DNA of 12,150 nt from an uncultured Eubacterium sp. (GCA_902475415.1 CABRZK010000049.1:1-12150), one strand, 5' to 3'. Positions 1 through 8,074 are shown, numbered from the stretch's first letter. Program-made: numbers and translations. Notes: generated by a model not told the origin, from the sequence alone.

Positions 1-1
1 T

Positions 2-1141
2 CCCATTCAGTCAAAACGGCTACGGGAACTGGCAAAGGGGAAAAAACATATCGTGATGATCGCCAGCGATCATACACGTCCGGTTCCAAGTAAAGTGATT
101 GCGCCGGCTGTGCTGGATGAGATTAAAGCAGGCAATCCGGAGGCCAGGATCACTATTCTGATCGCAACTGGATTTCACAGACCGACGACCAGAGAAGAAC
201 TGATCTATAAGTTCGGTGAGAACATTGTAAATCGTAAGGACATTCATTTTGCGGTACACAAAAGCCATGAAGATGCGGATATGGTGGAACTTGGTACGTT
301 ACCATCCGGTGGAAAATTGAAGATCAACCGGATTGCGGCAGAAGCAGATCTGCTGATCTCGGAAGGATTTATTGAGCCACATTTCTTTGCCGGATTTTCC
401 GGAGGAAGAAAAAGCGTATTGCCGGGGGTTTCCAGTGCAGCAACTGTTATGGCAAACCATTGTTCGGAATTCATTGCCAGCGAATATGCCAGAACCGGCG
501 TGCTGGACAACAATCCGATCCACCGGGATATGATCTATGCGGCAGAAAAAGCAAATCTGGCATTTATTATCAATGTGGTACTGGATGAGGATAAAAGCGT
601 AATCCGTGCTTATGCAGGCAATTTTGATGCGGCACATCGGGAAGGCTGCAGATTTGTGGATCAGATGTCAGGCGTGGATGCGATTCCATCCGATATTGTG
701 ATTTCCACAAACGGAGGTTATCCGCTGGATCAGAATATCTACCAGTCAGTCAAAGGAATGACAGCAGCGGAGGCAAGCTGTAATCCGGGTGGCGTGATCA
801 TAATGGTATCCAGTTGTATCGACGGTCATGGCGGACAGTCATTGTATGACACATTTGCCAGTGGTGAAGATAAGAACAAGATTATGCAGCGTTTCTTAGA
901 TACACCGAGAGATCAGACAATTCCGGATCAGTGGGAGGCACAGATCCTTTGCAGGGTTCTGATGCATCATAAAGTCATTATGGTGACACAGGCACCAAAG
1001 CAACTCATCGAAGATATGCAGATGGAATATGCCGGAAGTGTGAAAGAAGCGATTCATATGGCAGATGAATATCTGGGCAGAACGGACAGTCATATTACAG
1101 TGATTCCGGATGGTGTGTCCGTGATCGTGAGAAAGAAGTAA
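2..1141 (+). CDS. larA: Nickel-pincer lactate racemase LarA, 5'-truncated by the window edge
   Basis: LarA-family (DUF2088) enzyme that interconverts D- and L-lactate using a covalently bound nickel-pincer nucleotide. The frame is open from base 2, so the GTG/ATG at 53-58 is internal and the true start lies upstream. The visible part is 379 residues. Against Lactiplantibacillus plantarum LarA (about 424 aa, numbering from memory) the spacing matches exactly with an offset of 49: DHTRP carries the Arg75 equivalent, ATGFHR gives His108, EPHFFAGFSGGRK gives His174 and the cofactor-binding Lys184, NHC gives the nickel ligand His200, and QSVK gives Gln295 and Lys298. All key residues are present, so it should be active. 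LarA relatives also racemise other 2-hydroxyacids; lactate is favoured here by the downstream FAD lactate dehydrogenase. The larB/C/E cofactor-synthesis genes are not in the window. Family call is firm; substrate is inferred from context. Confidence 0.93.
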   Translation, partial: PIQSKRLRELAKGKKHIVMIASDHTRPVPSKVIAPAVLDEIKAGNPEARITILIATGFHRPTTREELIYKFGENIVNRKDIHFAVHKSHEDADMVELGTLPSGGKLKINRIAAEADLLISEGFIEPHFFAGFSGGRKSVLPGVSSAATVMANHCSEFIASEYARTGVLDNNPIHRDMIYAAEKANLAFIINVVLDEDKSVIRAYAGNFDAAHREGCRFVDQMSGVDAIPSDIVISTNGGYPLDQNIYQSVKGMTAAEASCNPGGVIIMVSSCIDGHGGQSLYDTFASGEDKNKIMQRFLDTPRDQTIPDQWEAQILCRVLMHHKVIMVTQAPKQLIEDMQMEYAGSVKEAIHMADEYLGRTDSHITVIPDGVSVIVRKK

Positions 1142-1293
1142 ACATGACAGGCAAAAAGAACAGGTAAAGACCAGAAATGGAAAACCACAGATAAAACCCA
1201 AAATGTAAGGGAATATCTTTTTTACCTGAAGAATACAGCAGAAATTGCAAAAATCAATTTATTTTTTGGAAAGTATAAAAAATTAATGTGTAC

Positions 1294-1300
1294 AAGGAGG
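1294..1300 (+). promoter_or_regulatory. Shine-Dalgarno that sets the start of the lactate dehydrogenase
   Basis: AAGGAGG lies 6 bases before ATG 1307 and 9 before ATG 1310. The longer open frame from ATG 1286 would place this site inside the coding region, so that start is rejected. Confidence 0.8.
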
Positions 1301-1306
1301 ATTTGG

Positions 1307-2737
1307 ATGATGGCAGATTACAGCTACAACCAGATTACACCGGAACTGATCGAAGCGTTCAGACAGATTGTTCCGGGTAAGGTATTTACCGGAGATGAGA
1401 TCAATGCAGATTATTCTCACGATGAAATGCCGATTTACGGAAAAGGAGCTCCGACCGTACTGATCGAAGCCACAACAACGGAAGATATTTCCAAAATCAT
1501 GAAATTATGTTATGAGAACAGCATTCCGGTAATTCCGAGAGGAGCTGGAACAGGTCTGACCGGTGCAGCCGTTGCACTGCATGGCGGAGTCATGATCGAT
1601 ATGTCCAAAATGAATAAGATTCTGGAATATGACAAAGAGAACTTCGTTGTTCGCGTAGAAGCAGGTGTACTGCTGAATGATCTGGCAGAAGATGCACAGA
1701 AACAGGGACTGTTATATCCACCAGATCCGGGTGAAAAATTTGCAACCCTTGGCGGAAACGTATCCACCAATGCAGGTGGTATGAGAGCTGTAAAATATGG
1801 CTGTACGAGAGATTATGTCAGAGCAATGACCGTTGTACTGCCAACCGGCGAGATTGTAAAACTTGGTGCAACCGTTTCCAAAACTTCAACCGGTTACAGT
1901 CTGTTAAATCTGATGGTAGGTTCAGAGGGAACGCTTGGTATCATTACCGAGCTGACGCTGAAACTGATTCCGGCTCCGAAGGAGACCATCAGCCTGATTA
2001 TTCCGTATGAGAATCTGGAAGACTGTATTGCAACTGTTCCGAAATTTTTTATGGAGCATTTACAGCCACAGGCCATTGAATTTATGGAAAAAGAAATCGT
2101 TCAGGCTTCCGAGCGTTATCTTGGCAAGAGCGTATTTCCACAGAAGTTAGAAGGCGTGGATATCGGAGCTTATCTGCTGGTAACTTTCGATGGCGATGAT
2201 ATGGAATCTCTGGAAGAGATTACAGAAAAAGCTGCCGAAGTAGTACTGGAGGCAGGAGCCATCGACGTACTGGTAGCAGATACACCGGCAAAGAAAAAAG
2301 ATGCGTGGGCAGCAAGAAGTTCCTTCCTGGAGGCTATCGAGGCAGAAACAAAATTACTGGACGAGTGCGATGTCGTTGTTCCGGTAAACCAGATTGCACC
2401 GTATCTGACCTTTGTAAAATCGCTGGAATCTAATTACGATTTTTCCATCAAGAGTTTTGGACATGCAGGAGATGGAAACTTACATATTTATGCATGTGCA
2501 AATGACATGGAGGAAGCAGAGTTCAAGAAACAGGTTGCAGATTTCATGGATATTATTTACAGGAAAGCAGCAGAGTGCGGCGGACTGATTTCCGGCGAAC
2601 ACGGAATCGGTTATGGAAAGATGGATTATCTGGCAGCATTCGCAGGTGAGACAAGCATGCGCCTGATGAAAGGTATCAAGGAAGTATTTGATCCGAAGAT
2701 GATCTTAAATCCAGGCAAAATCTGTTATAAATTATAA
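1307..2737 (+). CDS. FAD-linked D-lactate/glycolate dehydrogenase (GlcD/LctD type)
   Basis: Flavoprotein that oxidises a 2-hydroxyacid, most likely lactate to pyruvate, and passes electrons to an ETF or another carrier. It is 476 aa, normal for the family. The N-terminal PCMH-type FAD domain (about residues 45-220) has PRGAGTGLTG at 77-86 followed by GGNVSTNAGG and GSEGTLGI. The C-terminal FAD-oxidase domain (about 225-475) carries the metal/substrate histidines in HAGDGNLH (386-393) and GEHGIG (His432). No signal peptide or membrane segment is visible, so it is cytoplasmic. The start is 1307 or 1310, set by AAGGAGG at 1294-1300. It follows larA by 165 bases and precedes the acyl-CoA dehydrogenase by 53. 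In Acetobacterium woodii a homologue (LctD) works with EtfBA to oxidise lactate with NAD by flavin-based electron confurcation; whether that holds here is inference. Glycolate or 2-hydroxyglutarate are alternative substrates. Confidence 0.88.
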   Translation: MMADYSYNQITPELIEAFRQIVPGKVFTGDEINADYSHDEMPIYGKGAPTVLIEATTTEDISKIMKLCYENSIPVIPRGAGTGLTGAAVALHGGVMIDMSKMNKILEYDKENFVVRVEAGVLLNDLAEDAQKQGLLYPPDPGEKFATLGGNVSTNAGGMRAVKYGCTRDYVRAMTVVLPTGEIVKLGATVSKTSTGYSLLNLMVGSEGTLGIITELTLKLIPAPKETISLIIPYENLEDCIATVPKFFMEHLQPQAIEFMEKEIVQASERYLGKSVFPQKLEGVDIGAYLLVTFDGDDMESLEEITEKAAEVVLEAGAIDVLVADTPAKKKDAWAARSSFLEAIEAETKLLDECDVVVPVNQIAPYLTFVKSLESNYDFSIKSFGHAGDGNLHIYACANDMEEAEFKKQVADFMDIIYRKAAECGGLISGEHGIGYGKMDYLAAFAGETSMRLMKGIKEVFDPKMILNPGKICYKL

Positions 2738-2790
2738 GAAATTCAGAAAAAACAGAATAAATGCTACATTAATTATAGGAGGATACCAAA

Positions 2791-3927
2791 ATGGCATATT
2801 TAATTTCAGAAGAAGCACAGGATCTGTTACAGGACGTGAAAAATTTCTGCGATAAGGAAGTTGTAGAGCAGTGTAAAGCATATGACGTATCCGGCGAGTG
2901 GCCGAAAGAGATTTACGATAAAGCAATCGAGCAGGGCTATCAGGCACTGGAAGTTCCGGAGGAATACGGCGGCCCGGGGTTATCAAGGGTGGACGTGGCA
3001 GCACTCATCGAGCAGATGGCAATTGCGGATGCTGGATTTGCAACTACCATTTCCGCCAGCGGACTTGGCATGAAACCAGTCCTGATCGCCGGAAGTGAAG
3101 CGTTAAAACAGCGTGCATGCGACCTGATCCTGGAAGGTGGTTTCGGCGCATTCTGCCTGACTGAGCCGGGTGCAGGATCTGATGCAGGTGCAGGTAAGAC
3201 CACAGCAGTCAAAGATGGTGATGAGTATGTATTAAACGGCAGAAAATGCTTTATCACAAATGGTGGTGTTGCTTCATTCTACTGTGTAACAGCTATGACA
3301 GACAAGACCAAAGGTGTCAAAGGTATGTCTATGTTCTTCGTAGAAAAAGGAACTCCTGGATTAAGTACAGGAAATGAGGAGAACAAGATGGGTATCCGTA
3401 CATCCAATACCTGCGATGTAGTTCTGGAGGATGTCAGAATCCCGGCTTCCAACCTGATCGGTGAAGAAGGCAGAGGCTTCAATATCGCAATGCAGACACT
3501 GGATCAGGCACGTACCTGGATGGGATGTGTTGCAACTGGTATTGCACAGCGCGGAATCAATGAGGCAATCGCTTATGGTAAAGAGCGTGTACAGTTTGGT
3601 AAACCAATCATCAAAAATCAGGCTCTGAAATTCAAAGTTGCTGATATGGAGATCAAGACTGAGACCGCACGTCAGATGGTAGCACATGCACTGACAAAAA
3701 TGGATATGGGACTTCCATATACCAAAGAGTCTGCCATCGCAAAATGCTATGCTTCTGATATTGCCATGGAAGTTGCTTCTGAGGCAATTCAGATGTTCGG
3801 TGGTTACGGCTACAGCCGTGAGTATCCGGTAGAAAAACTGTTAAGAGATGCAAAAATCTTCCAGATTTTTGAAGGAACAAACGAAGTACAGAGAATCGTT
3901 ATCTCAAACAGCATCATCGGTAAATAA
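2791..3927 (+). CDS. Short-chain acyl-CoA dehydrogenase (butyryl-CoA dehydrogenase / acryloyl-CoA reductase type)
   Basis: FAD acyl-CoA dehydrogenase, 378 aa, the usual length for bacterial short-chain members. Both family signatures are present: FCLTEPGAGSDAG at 121-133 and QMFGGYGYSREYP from 334. The catalytic base is Glu361 in FEGTNEVQR. The start has AGGAGG at 2778-2783. In anaerobes such enzymes usually run as reductases with ETF: Bcd-EtfAB reduces crotonyl-CoA for butyrate, and the acryloyl-CoA reductase of Clostridium propionicum reduces acryloyl-CoA to propionyl-CoA. Two features favour a lactate-linked role: the position directly after LarA and the lactate dehydrogenase, and the absence of crotonase, thiolase and hydroxybutyryl-CoA dehydrogenase genes. 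An acryloyl-CoA reductase in the acrylate pathway is therefore plausible, but sequence alone cannot separate the two substrates. etfB follows after 87 bases. Confidence 0.92.
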   Translation: MAYLISEEAQDLLQDVKNFCDKEVVEQCKAYDVSGEWPKEIYDKAIEQGYQALEVPEEYGGPGLSRVDVAALIEQMAIADAGFATTISASGLGMKPVLIAGSEALKQRACDLILEGGFGAFCLTEPGAGSDAGAGKTTAVKDGDEYVLNGRKCFITNGGVASFYCVTAMTDKTKGVKGMSMFFVEKGTPGLSTGNEENKMGIRTSNTCDVVLEDVRIPASNLIGEEGRGFNIAMQTLDQARTWMGCVATGIAQRGINEAIAYGKERVQFGKPIIKNQALKFKVADMEIKTETARQMVAHALTKMDMGLPYTKESAIAKCYASDIAMEVASEAIQMFGGYGYSREYPVEKLLRDAKIFQIFEGTNEVQRIVISNSIIGK

Positions 3928-3957
3928 GCTTACCCATTATCTTACATATATTATGTA

Positions 3958-3992
3958 TTCCGCTGATGATCCATTTCGGAGAGTCGGCGGAA
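3958..3992 (+). other. Intergenic hairpin just upstream of etfB
   Basis: TTCCGCTGA (3958-3966) can pair with TCGGCGGAA (3984-3992) as nine base pairs including one G-U, with a 17-base loop. No U-tract follows; instead the etfB ribosome binding site AGGAGA begins at 4002. It is therefore not a normal terminator. It could be an mRNA processing or stabilising element, or could modulate etfB translation. Confidence 0.4.
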
Positions 3993-4014
3993 CACAAAAA
4001 CAGGAGAAATCATT

Positions 4015-4794
4015 ATGGAAATATTAGTTTGCATCAAACAGGTTCCGGACGATTCCGTGGAAATTTCGCTGGATGAAGCATCTGGAAAACCGGCGCTGGA
4101 TGGCGTGACACCTGTTGTAAATGCATTTGATACATATGCAGAGGAAATGGCAGTCCGCCTGAAAGAAACTGTCGGTGAGAGTGAAGTAACTGTGGTATCC
4201 ATCGGAGATGACAGTGTGAAAAACTCCTTAAAAAACTGCCTTGCAGTCGGTGCCGACCATGCATACCTCGTAAAATGTGACGAGGCTGAAAAATTGGATG
4301 GAGCGGCAGTTGCAACACTTCTCGCAAAAGCAAAATCAGACATTGAAGCGGCAGAAGGAAAGACATTTGATCTTGTATTTTGTGGAAAAGAGTCCACTGA
4401 CTATGCAGCAAGCCAGACCGGCTTGCTGTTGGCAGAGGAACTTCAGGTTCCGGTTGTTACAAATGTTGTAGCAGTGGAAACAGCAGAAAAGAAAGCAAAA
4501 ATCAAACAGGAAACAGAGACAGGTTATAATGAGATTGAAGCAGTTCTGCCATGTGTGGTAACTGTTCAGAAACCAAATTATGATCCACGTTATCCGACCA
4601 TCAAGAGTAAGATGGCAGCAAGAAAGAAACCAATCGGCGAACTGGAGACAGGGGATGTTCCGACAGGTTCCATCGAAGTTGTAAAAGTATACGCACCGGC
4701 CAAACGTCAGGCAGGTGTCAAAATCAAGGCAGAATCTCCGGAAGAGGCTGTTGCACAGGCAATGAAGCTGATCACGGATGCCAAGGTATTGTAG
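4015..4794 (+). CDS. etfB: Electron transfer flavoprotein beta subunit
   Basis: EtfB, 259 aa, typical length. It pairs with EtfA to carry electrons to or from flavin dehydrogenases, here most directly the adjacent acyl-CoA dehydrogenase. The family pattern is clear: MEILVCIKQVPD at the N-terminus, CGKESTDYAASQTG near the middle, and the ETF-beta signature region with LPCVVTVQKPNYDPRYPT followed by KSKMAARKKPI. The start at 4015 has AGGAGA at 4002-4007. The stop codon TAG (4792-4794) overlaps the ribosome binding site of etfA, which fits translational coupling and equal stoichiometry. Whether it holds a second, bifurcating FAD as in Bcd-linked ETFs of clostridia cannot be decided by eye. Confidence 0.95.
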   Translation: MEILVCIKQVPDDSVEISLDEASGKPALDGVTPVVNAFDTYAEEMAVRLKETVGESEVTVVSIGDDSVKNSLKNCLAVGADHAYLVKCDEAEKLDGAAVATLLAKAKSDIEAAEGKTFDLVFCGKESTDYAASQTGLLLAEELQVPVVTNVVAVETAEKKAKIKQETETGYNEIEAVLPCVVTVQKPNYDPRYPTIKSKMAARKKPIGELETGDVPTGSIEVVKVYAPAKRQAGVKIKAESPEEAVAQAMKLITDAKVL

Positions 4795-4807
4795 GAGGTC
4801 ACAGGAA

Positions 4808-5794
4808 ATGAGTCTGACAGAAGGAAAAAATATATTAGTATATGTTGAGACTGCCGGGGACGCTCCAGTAGGTCCGGCACTTGAGATTCTGGCAAAAGCA
4901 AAAGAACTGGCAGGAGCAAAAGGTGAGAAAGTCATTGCCGCAATTTTTGGCAAAGAGCCACAGGAAGCAGCAAAAGCTTCCATCGAAGCCGGTGCAGATG
5001 AGGCTGTTGTTGTAACAACAGAAGAGAACCGCCCGGAAGTGCTGGCATCCATGCTGGCAAAGCTGGTGGAAAAATATGCTCCATCTCTGGTACTGGCAGC
5101 AGCAACCCAGGCGGGCAAAGATATTGCTCCGCTGACTGCCAAAAAATTTGAAGCAGGTTGTGTAACCGACGCCATGAATATTGTGGCTGACGGAGATAAT
5201 TATGTATTTACCTGCCCTGTTTATGGCGGAAACATTTTAAATGATGTTTTATTGCATACCCGGCCGGCTGTAGCTACCGTTCGCGGTGGTTCCTTTTCCA
5301 AATCAATTGAGGCGGGAAAAGCCGGCAAAATTATAGAAGAAACAGTTGAAATCCCGGAAGAATCTGTATTTACAAAAATTGCAGATGTGGTCAACGAGAT
5401 CAGTGAAGCAGTCAATCTGGAAGATGCAGATGTGATCGTATCCGGTGGTCGTGGCATGGGAAGCAAGGAGAACTTTGCACTGGTAGAGGAACTTGCAAAT
5501 GTCTGCGGCGGTGTCGTAGGTGCCACCAGACCGGCCATCGAAGAAGACTGGGTAGGACGTTCCCACCAGGTTGGACAGTCCGGCAAGATCGTTGCACCAA
5601 AACTGTATATTGCATGTGGTATTTCCGGTGCAACACAGCATGTATCCGGTATGATCGGATCAGGCTACATCATCGCCATTAACAAAGACGAAGATGCGCC
5701 GATTTTTGACATCGCTGATGTGGGAATTGTCGGTGATGTGACAAAAGTGCTTCCACTTCTGATTGAAGAAATTAAGAAAGCAAAAGAAGCATAA
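4808..5794 (+). CDS. etfA: Electron transfer flavoprotein alpha subunit
   Basis: EtfA, 328 aa. The start is ATG 4808, preceded by TAGGAGG at 4792-4798; an upstream in-frame start at 4778 would overlap etfB and lacks this site. The C-terminal FAD-binding domain is complete: GGRGMG at 213-218, GATRPAIEEDWV, VGQSGK at 255-260, and ACGISGATQH at 269-278, followed by DVGIVGDVTKVLP. The protein begins directly with the ETF domain and has no cysteine-rich N-terminal ferredoxin extension, unlike the EtfA (LctC) of the Acetobacterium lactate dehydrogenase complex. This argues that the ETF mainly serves the acyl-CoA dehydrogenase, though sharing with the lactate dehydrogenase is possible. It is the last gene of the module, with an intrinsic terminator about 80 bases on. 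Confidence 0.95.
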   Translation: MSLTEGKNILVYVETAGDAPVGPALEILAKAKELAGAKGEKVIAAIFGKEPQEAAKASIEAGADEAVVVTTEENRPEVLASMLAKLVEKYAPSLVLAAATQAGKDIAPLTAKKFEAGCVTDAMNIVADGDNYVFTCPVYGGNILNDVLLHTRPAVATVRGGSFSKSIEAGKAGKIIEETVEIPEESVFTKIADVVNEISEAVNLEDADVIVSGGRGMGSKENFALVEELANVCGGVVGATRPAIEEDWVGRSHQVGQSGKIVAPKLYIACGISGATQHVSGMIGSGYIIAINKDEDAPIFDIADVGIVGDVTKVLPLLIEEIKKAKEA

Positions 5795-5838
5795 CATATT
5801 AATAAGTTAATCCTAATCCATTTTTATACACATTCCAA

Positions 5839-5858
5839 AAGATTTCGAGAGAAATCTT
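5839..5858 (+). other. Perfect hairpin with GAGA tetraloop after etfA
   Basis: AAGATTTC (5839-5846) and GAAATCTT (5851-5858) pair perfectly around a GAGA loop of the stable GNRA class. There is no U-tract directly after it. It stands 12 bases before the intrinsic terminator and may protect the 3' end of the mRNA or bind a protein. Confidence 0.6.
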
Positions 5859-5870
5859 GCTAGATCGAAG

Positions 5871-5898
5871 CGGCGCCCGAAAGGGCGTCGTTTTCGTT
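5871..5898 (+). terminator. Rho-independent terminator of the lactate/ETF module
   Basis: CGGCGCCC (5871-5878) pairs with GGGCGTCG (5883-5890), eight base pairs with one G-U, closed by a GAAA tetraloop. TTTTCGTT follows at 5891-5898. Upstream CGAAG can extend the stem by pairing with part of the T-tract. It lies 76 bases after the etfA stop. Confidence 0.9.
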
Positions 5899-6173
5899 AT
5901 GAGCAAACAGTATTCCCGGCAAAGTTTTGTGTCGGTCATTATGTCTGAAACAGTGGGAAGACAGTAATGTGTTCCGGAACAGGAACGTATTCTGGAATTT
6001 GTATTTTTTCTGAAAATCAGTTACAATGAATGAGACAGATCCATTTTGAATCATATATAGTTGCAAATACATTCTGTGGTTTTCATAAGTTTACATAGTT
6101 GAAATAGCAAAATGACATATGTGCAGTTAAGCAGAAAATGGTCTGGAAATATAAGAATGGAAAGATACAGATT
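5899..6173 (+). promoter_or_regulatory. Gap before the ABC-F gene: hairpin leader and weak promoter-like sites
   Basis: No convincing gene is visible. TGTTCCGGAACA (5970-5981) is a perfect 12-base palindrome. Alternatively TTCCGGA (5972-5978) pairs with TCTGGAA (5991-5997) and is followed by a T-rich run (5998-6009), which resembles a terminator or attenuator. Downstream, TTGAAT (6046-6051) and TACATT (6068-6073) with a 16-base spacer, or TTGCAA (6061-6066) and CATAAG (6084-6089) with 17, are weak sigma-A candidates. The coding start of the ABC-F gene has only a modest GGAAAG site at 6159-6164. The gap must contain the promoter of the ABC-F gene because a terminator precedes it, but I cannot fix it precisely. 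Confidence 0.35.
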
Positions 6174-8048
6174 ATGAATTTATTATCACTGGAGAATATT
6201 ACAAAGGCATACACAGAGCGTGTACTGCTGGATAAAGCATCTTTTTTCCTGCAGGAAGGGGAAAAAGTCGGAATCATCGGCATCAATGGAACGGGAAAAT
6301 CCACACTGTTAAAAATTGCAGCGGGACTGGAAGAACCGGATGAGGGAAGCTGTACAAAGGCCAATCATGCAGTGATCCGCTTCCTGCCGCAGACACCGGA
6401 ATTTGATGATACCTGCACCGTTTGGGAACACGTGGAAAAAAATGTGTCTGAACATGCACAGTGGGACATGGAAGGGGAAGCAAAAAGCATGCTCCAGACC
6501 CTTGGAATTGTCCGACTGGATCAGAAAATATCAGAGCTTTCCGGAGGACAGCGCAAACGTCTGGCTCTGGCGGAGATTCTGATGCAGCCATGTGACATAC
6601 TGATTCTGGATGAGCCGACGAACCACCTGGATCATGCCATGGCAGCATGGCTGGAGGACTATCTGAAGCGGTGGCGTGGCAGCCTGATCATGGTCACTCA
6701 TGACCGGTATTTCCTGGACAGTGTTTCCAACCGGATCGTAGAGATCAACAAAGGAAAAATCTACAGTTATGATACGAACTATTCCGGTTTTCTGGAACTG
6801 AAAGCCCAGAGAGAAGAAATGGAAGCTGCGACAGAACGTAAACGTCAGTCTATTCTGCGTGTGGAACTGGAATGGGTGAAACGTGGAGCAAGAGCCCGTT
6901 CCACCAAGCAGAAAGCCCGTCTGGAACGATACGAAGAAATGAAAAACCAGCATGGACCGCAAAGCGACGGACAGGTATCCATGAGTTCCATCACCACCCG
7001 TATGGGCAATACGACCATTGAAATTGACGGTATCAGTAAATCTTATGGAAATCATATGTTTATCCGGGATTTCTCCTACATATTTCTGAAAAATGACCGT
7101 GTAGGCTTCGTGGGAACCAACGGCTGCGGCAAGACTACATTGATGAAAATGCTGGCGGGCAGAGAAGAGCCGGACAGCGGAACCATCAAGGTTGGTCAGA
7201 CCATCAAGATCGGATATTATTCTCAGGAAATTGAGACAAGTAAAGAGGCTGGAATCGCCTATATGGATCCGAATATGCGTGTGATCGACTATATCCGCGA
7301 GACAGCAGAATTTGTCCGTACAGAAGACGGTCTGATCAGTGCATCCAATATGCTGGAGCGGTTTTTATTTCCGCCACAGGCACAGTACAGTCTGATCGGA
7401 AAACTTTCCGGAGGCGAGCGGCGCAGACTGAATCTTTTGCGTGTCCTGATGGAATCACCAAACGTGCTGATTCTGGATGAGCCAACCAACGACCTGGATA
7501 TTTCAACATTGACGATACTGGAAGATTATCTGGATCATTATCAGGGAATTGTCATTATCGTATCCCATGACCGGTATTTTCTGGATCGTACCGTGAATCG
7601 CATTTTTGCCTTTGAAGAGGGTGGCGTACTGAAGCAGTATGAAGGCGGCTATACCGATTATGCATTGAAGGCCGGTGAGGCAGCACAGAGCAGCTTATCC
7701 TTGAAAGATACCGTTGCACCGTCAACCACAGGCGTATCTGGTTCTGCAGGTGCAGAAAATCCGGGTAGTGGTCGTGAGGCGTATGATAATTACCGTGCAA
7801 ACCGGGAGCGTAAGCTGAAGTTTACATATAAAGAAAAGCAGGAATACGAGACCATAGAGCAGGATATCCTGGATCTGGAGGAAAAACTGGAAGCTCTGGA
7901 TGCTGAGATGGTGGCAAATGCCACCAATTCTAAGCGCCTGTCAGAACTGACGGAGGAGCGGGAACAGACCGAGGCAGAGCTGGAACATAAAATGGAGCGT
8001 TGGGAATATCTGGAAGAACTGGCAGAAAAAATCAACGCCCAGAATTGA
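6174..8048 (+). CDS. ABC-F family ATPase, YfmR/Uup type (ribosome-associated)
   Basis: Soluble protein of 624 aa with two ABC ATPase domains and no membrane segments, the ABC-F layout. Domain 1 has Walker A GINGTGKS (36-43), signature LSGGQ (122-126) and Walker B with Glu147 in LILDEPTNHLD. Domain 2 has GTNGCGKT (314-321), LSGGE (411-415) and Glu436 in LILDEPTNDLD. A short basic coiled linker lies between them (about 205-285), and the C-terminus (about 550-624) is a charged coiled coil after a Ser/Gly/Thr-rich linker. That C-terminal coil points to Uup/YfmR rather than to an antibiotic-resistance ABC-F. YfmR of Bacillus helps stalled ribosomes alongside EF-P (family knowledge). ATG 6174 (MNLLSLENITKAY) fits family N-termini better than the upstream ATG 6138. 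The transporter gene follows after 26 bases. The exact subfamily is the main uncertainty. Confidence 0.9.
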   Translation: MNLLSLENITKAYTERVLLDKASFFLQEGEKVGIIGINGTGKSTLLKIAAGLEEPDEGSCTKANHAVIRFLPQTPEFDDTCTVWEHVEKNVSEHAQWDMEGEAKSMLQTLGIVRLDQKISELSGGQRKRLALAEILMQPCDILILDEPTNHLDHAMAAWLEDYLKRWRGSLIMVTHDRYFLDSVSNRIVEINKGKIYSYDTNYSGFLELKAQREEMEAATERKRQSILRVELEWVKRGARARSTKQKARLERYEEMKNQHGPQSDGQVSMSSITTRMGNTTIEIDGISKSYGNHMFIRDFSYIFLKNDRVGFVGTNGCGKTTLMKMLAGREEPDSGTIKVGQTIKIGYYSQEIETSKEAGIAYMDPNMRVIDYIRETAEFVRTEDGLISASNMLERFLFPPQAQYSLIGKLSGGERRRLNLLRVLMESPNVLILDEPTNDLDISTLTILEDYLDHYQGIVIIVSHDRYFLDRTVNRIFAFEEGGVLKQYEGGYTDYALKAGEAAQSSLSLKDTVAPSTTGVSGSAGAENPGSGREAYDNYRANRERKLKFTYKEKQEYETIEQDILDLEEKLEALDAEMVANATNSKRLSELTEEREQTEAELEHKMERWEYLEELAEKINAQN

Positions 8049-8074
8049 TAAGCAGCAGAAGGCAGGTGTAAATT

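Noticed and set aside
1161..1228. 8-base inverted repeat CAGGTAAA / TTTACCTG between larA and the lactate dehydrogenase
   Set aside because: The loop is over 50 bases, the stem is AT-rich and no T-tract follows; a real terminator is not supported.
1245..1279. TTGCAA and TATAAA upstream of the lactate dehydrogenase as a promoter
   Set aside because: The spacer is 23 bases, too long for sigma-A, and no better -35 is present; the AT-rich gap alone is weak evidence.
4336..5175. Long open frame of 279 codons on the minus strand across etfB/etfA
   Set aside because: It is antisense to two clearly coding, strongly conserved ETF genes, its residues look like low-complexity shadow translation, and it has no ribosome binding site of note.
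5899..5967. 22-codon frame MSKQYSRQS... right after the etfA terminator
   Set aside because: It starts at the end of the terminator, has no ribosome binding site and no recognisable product.
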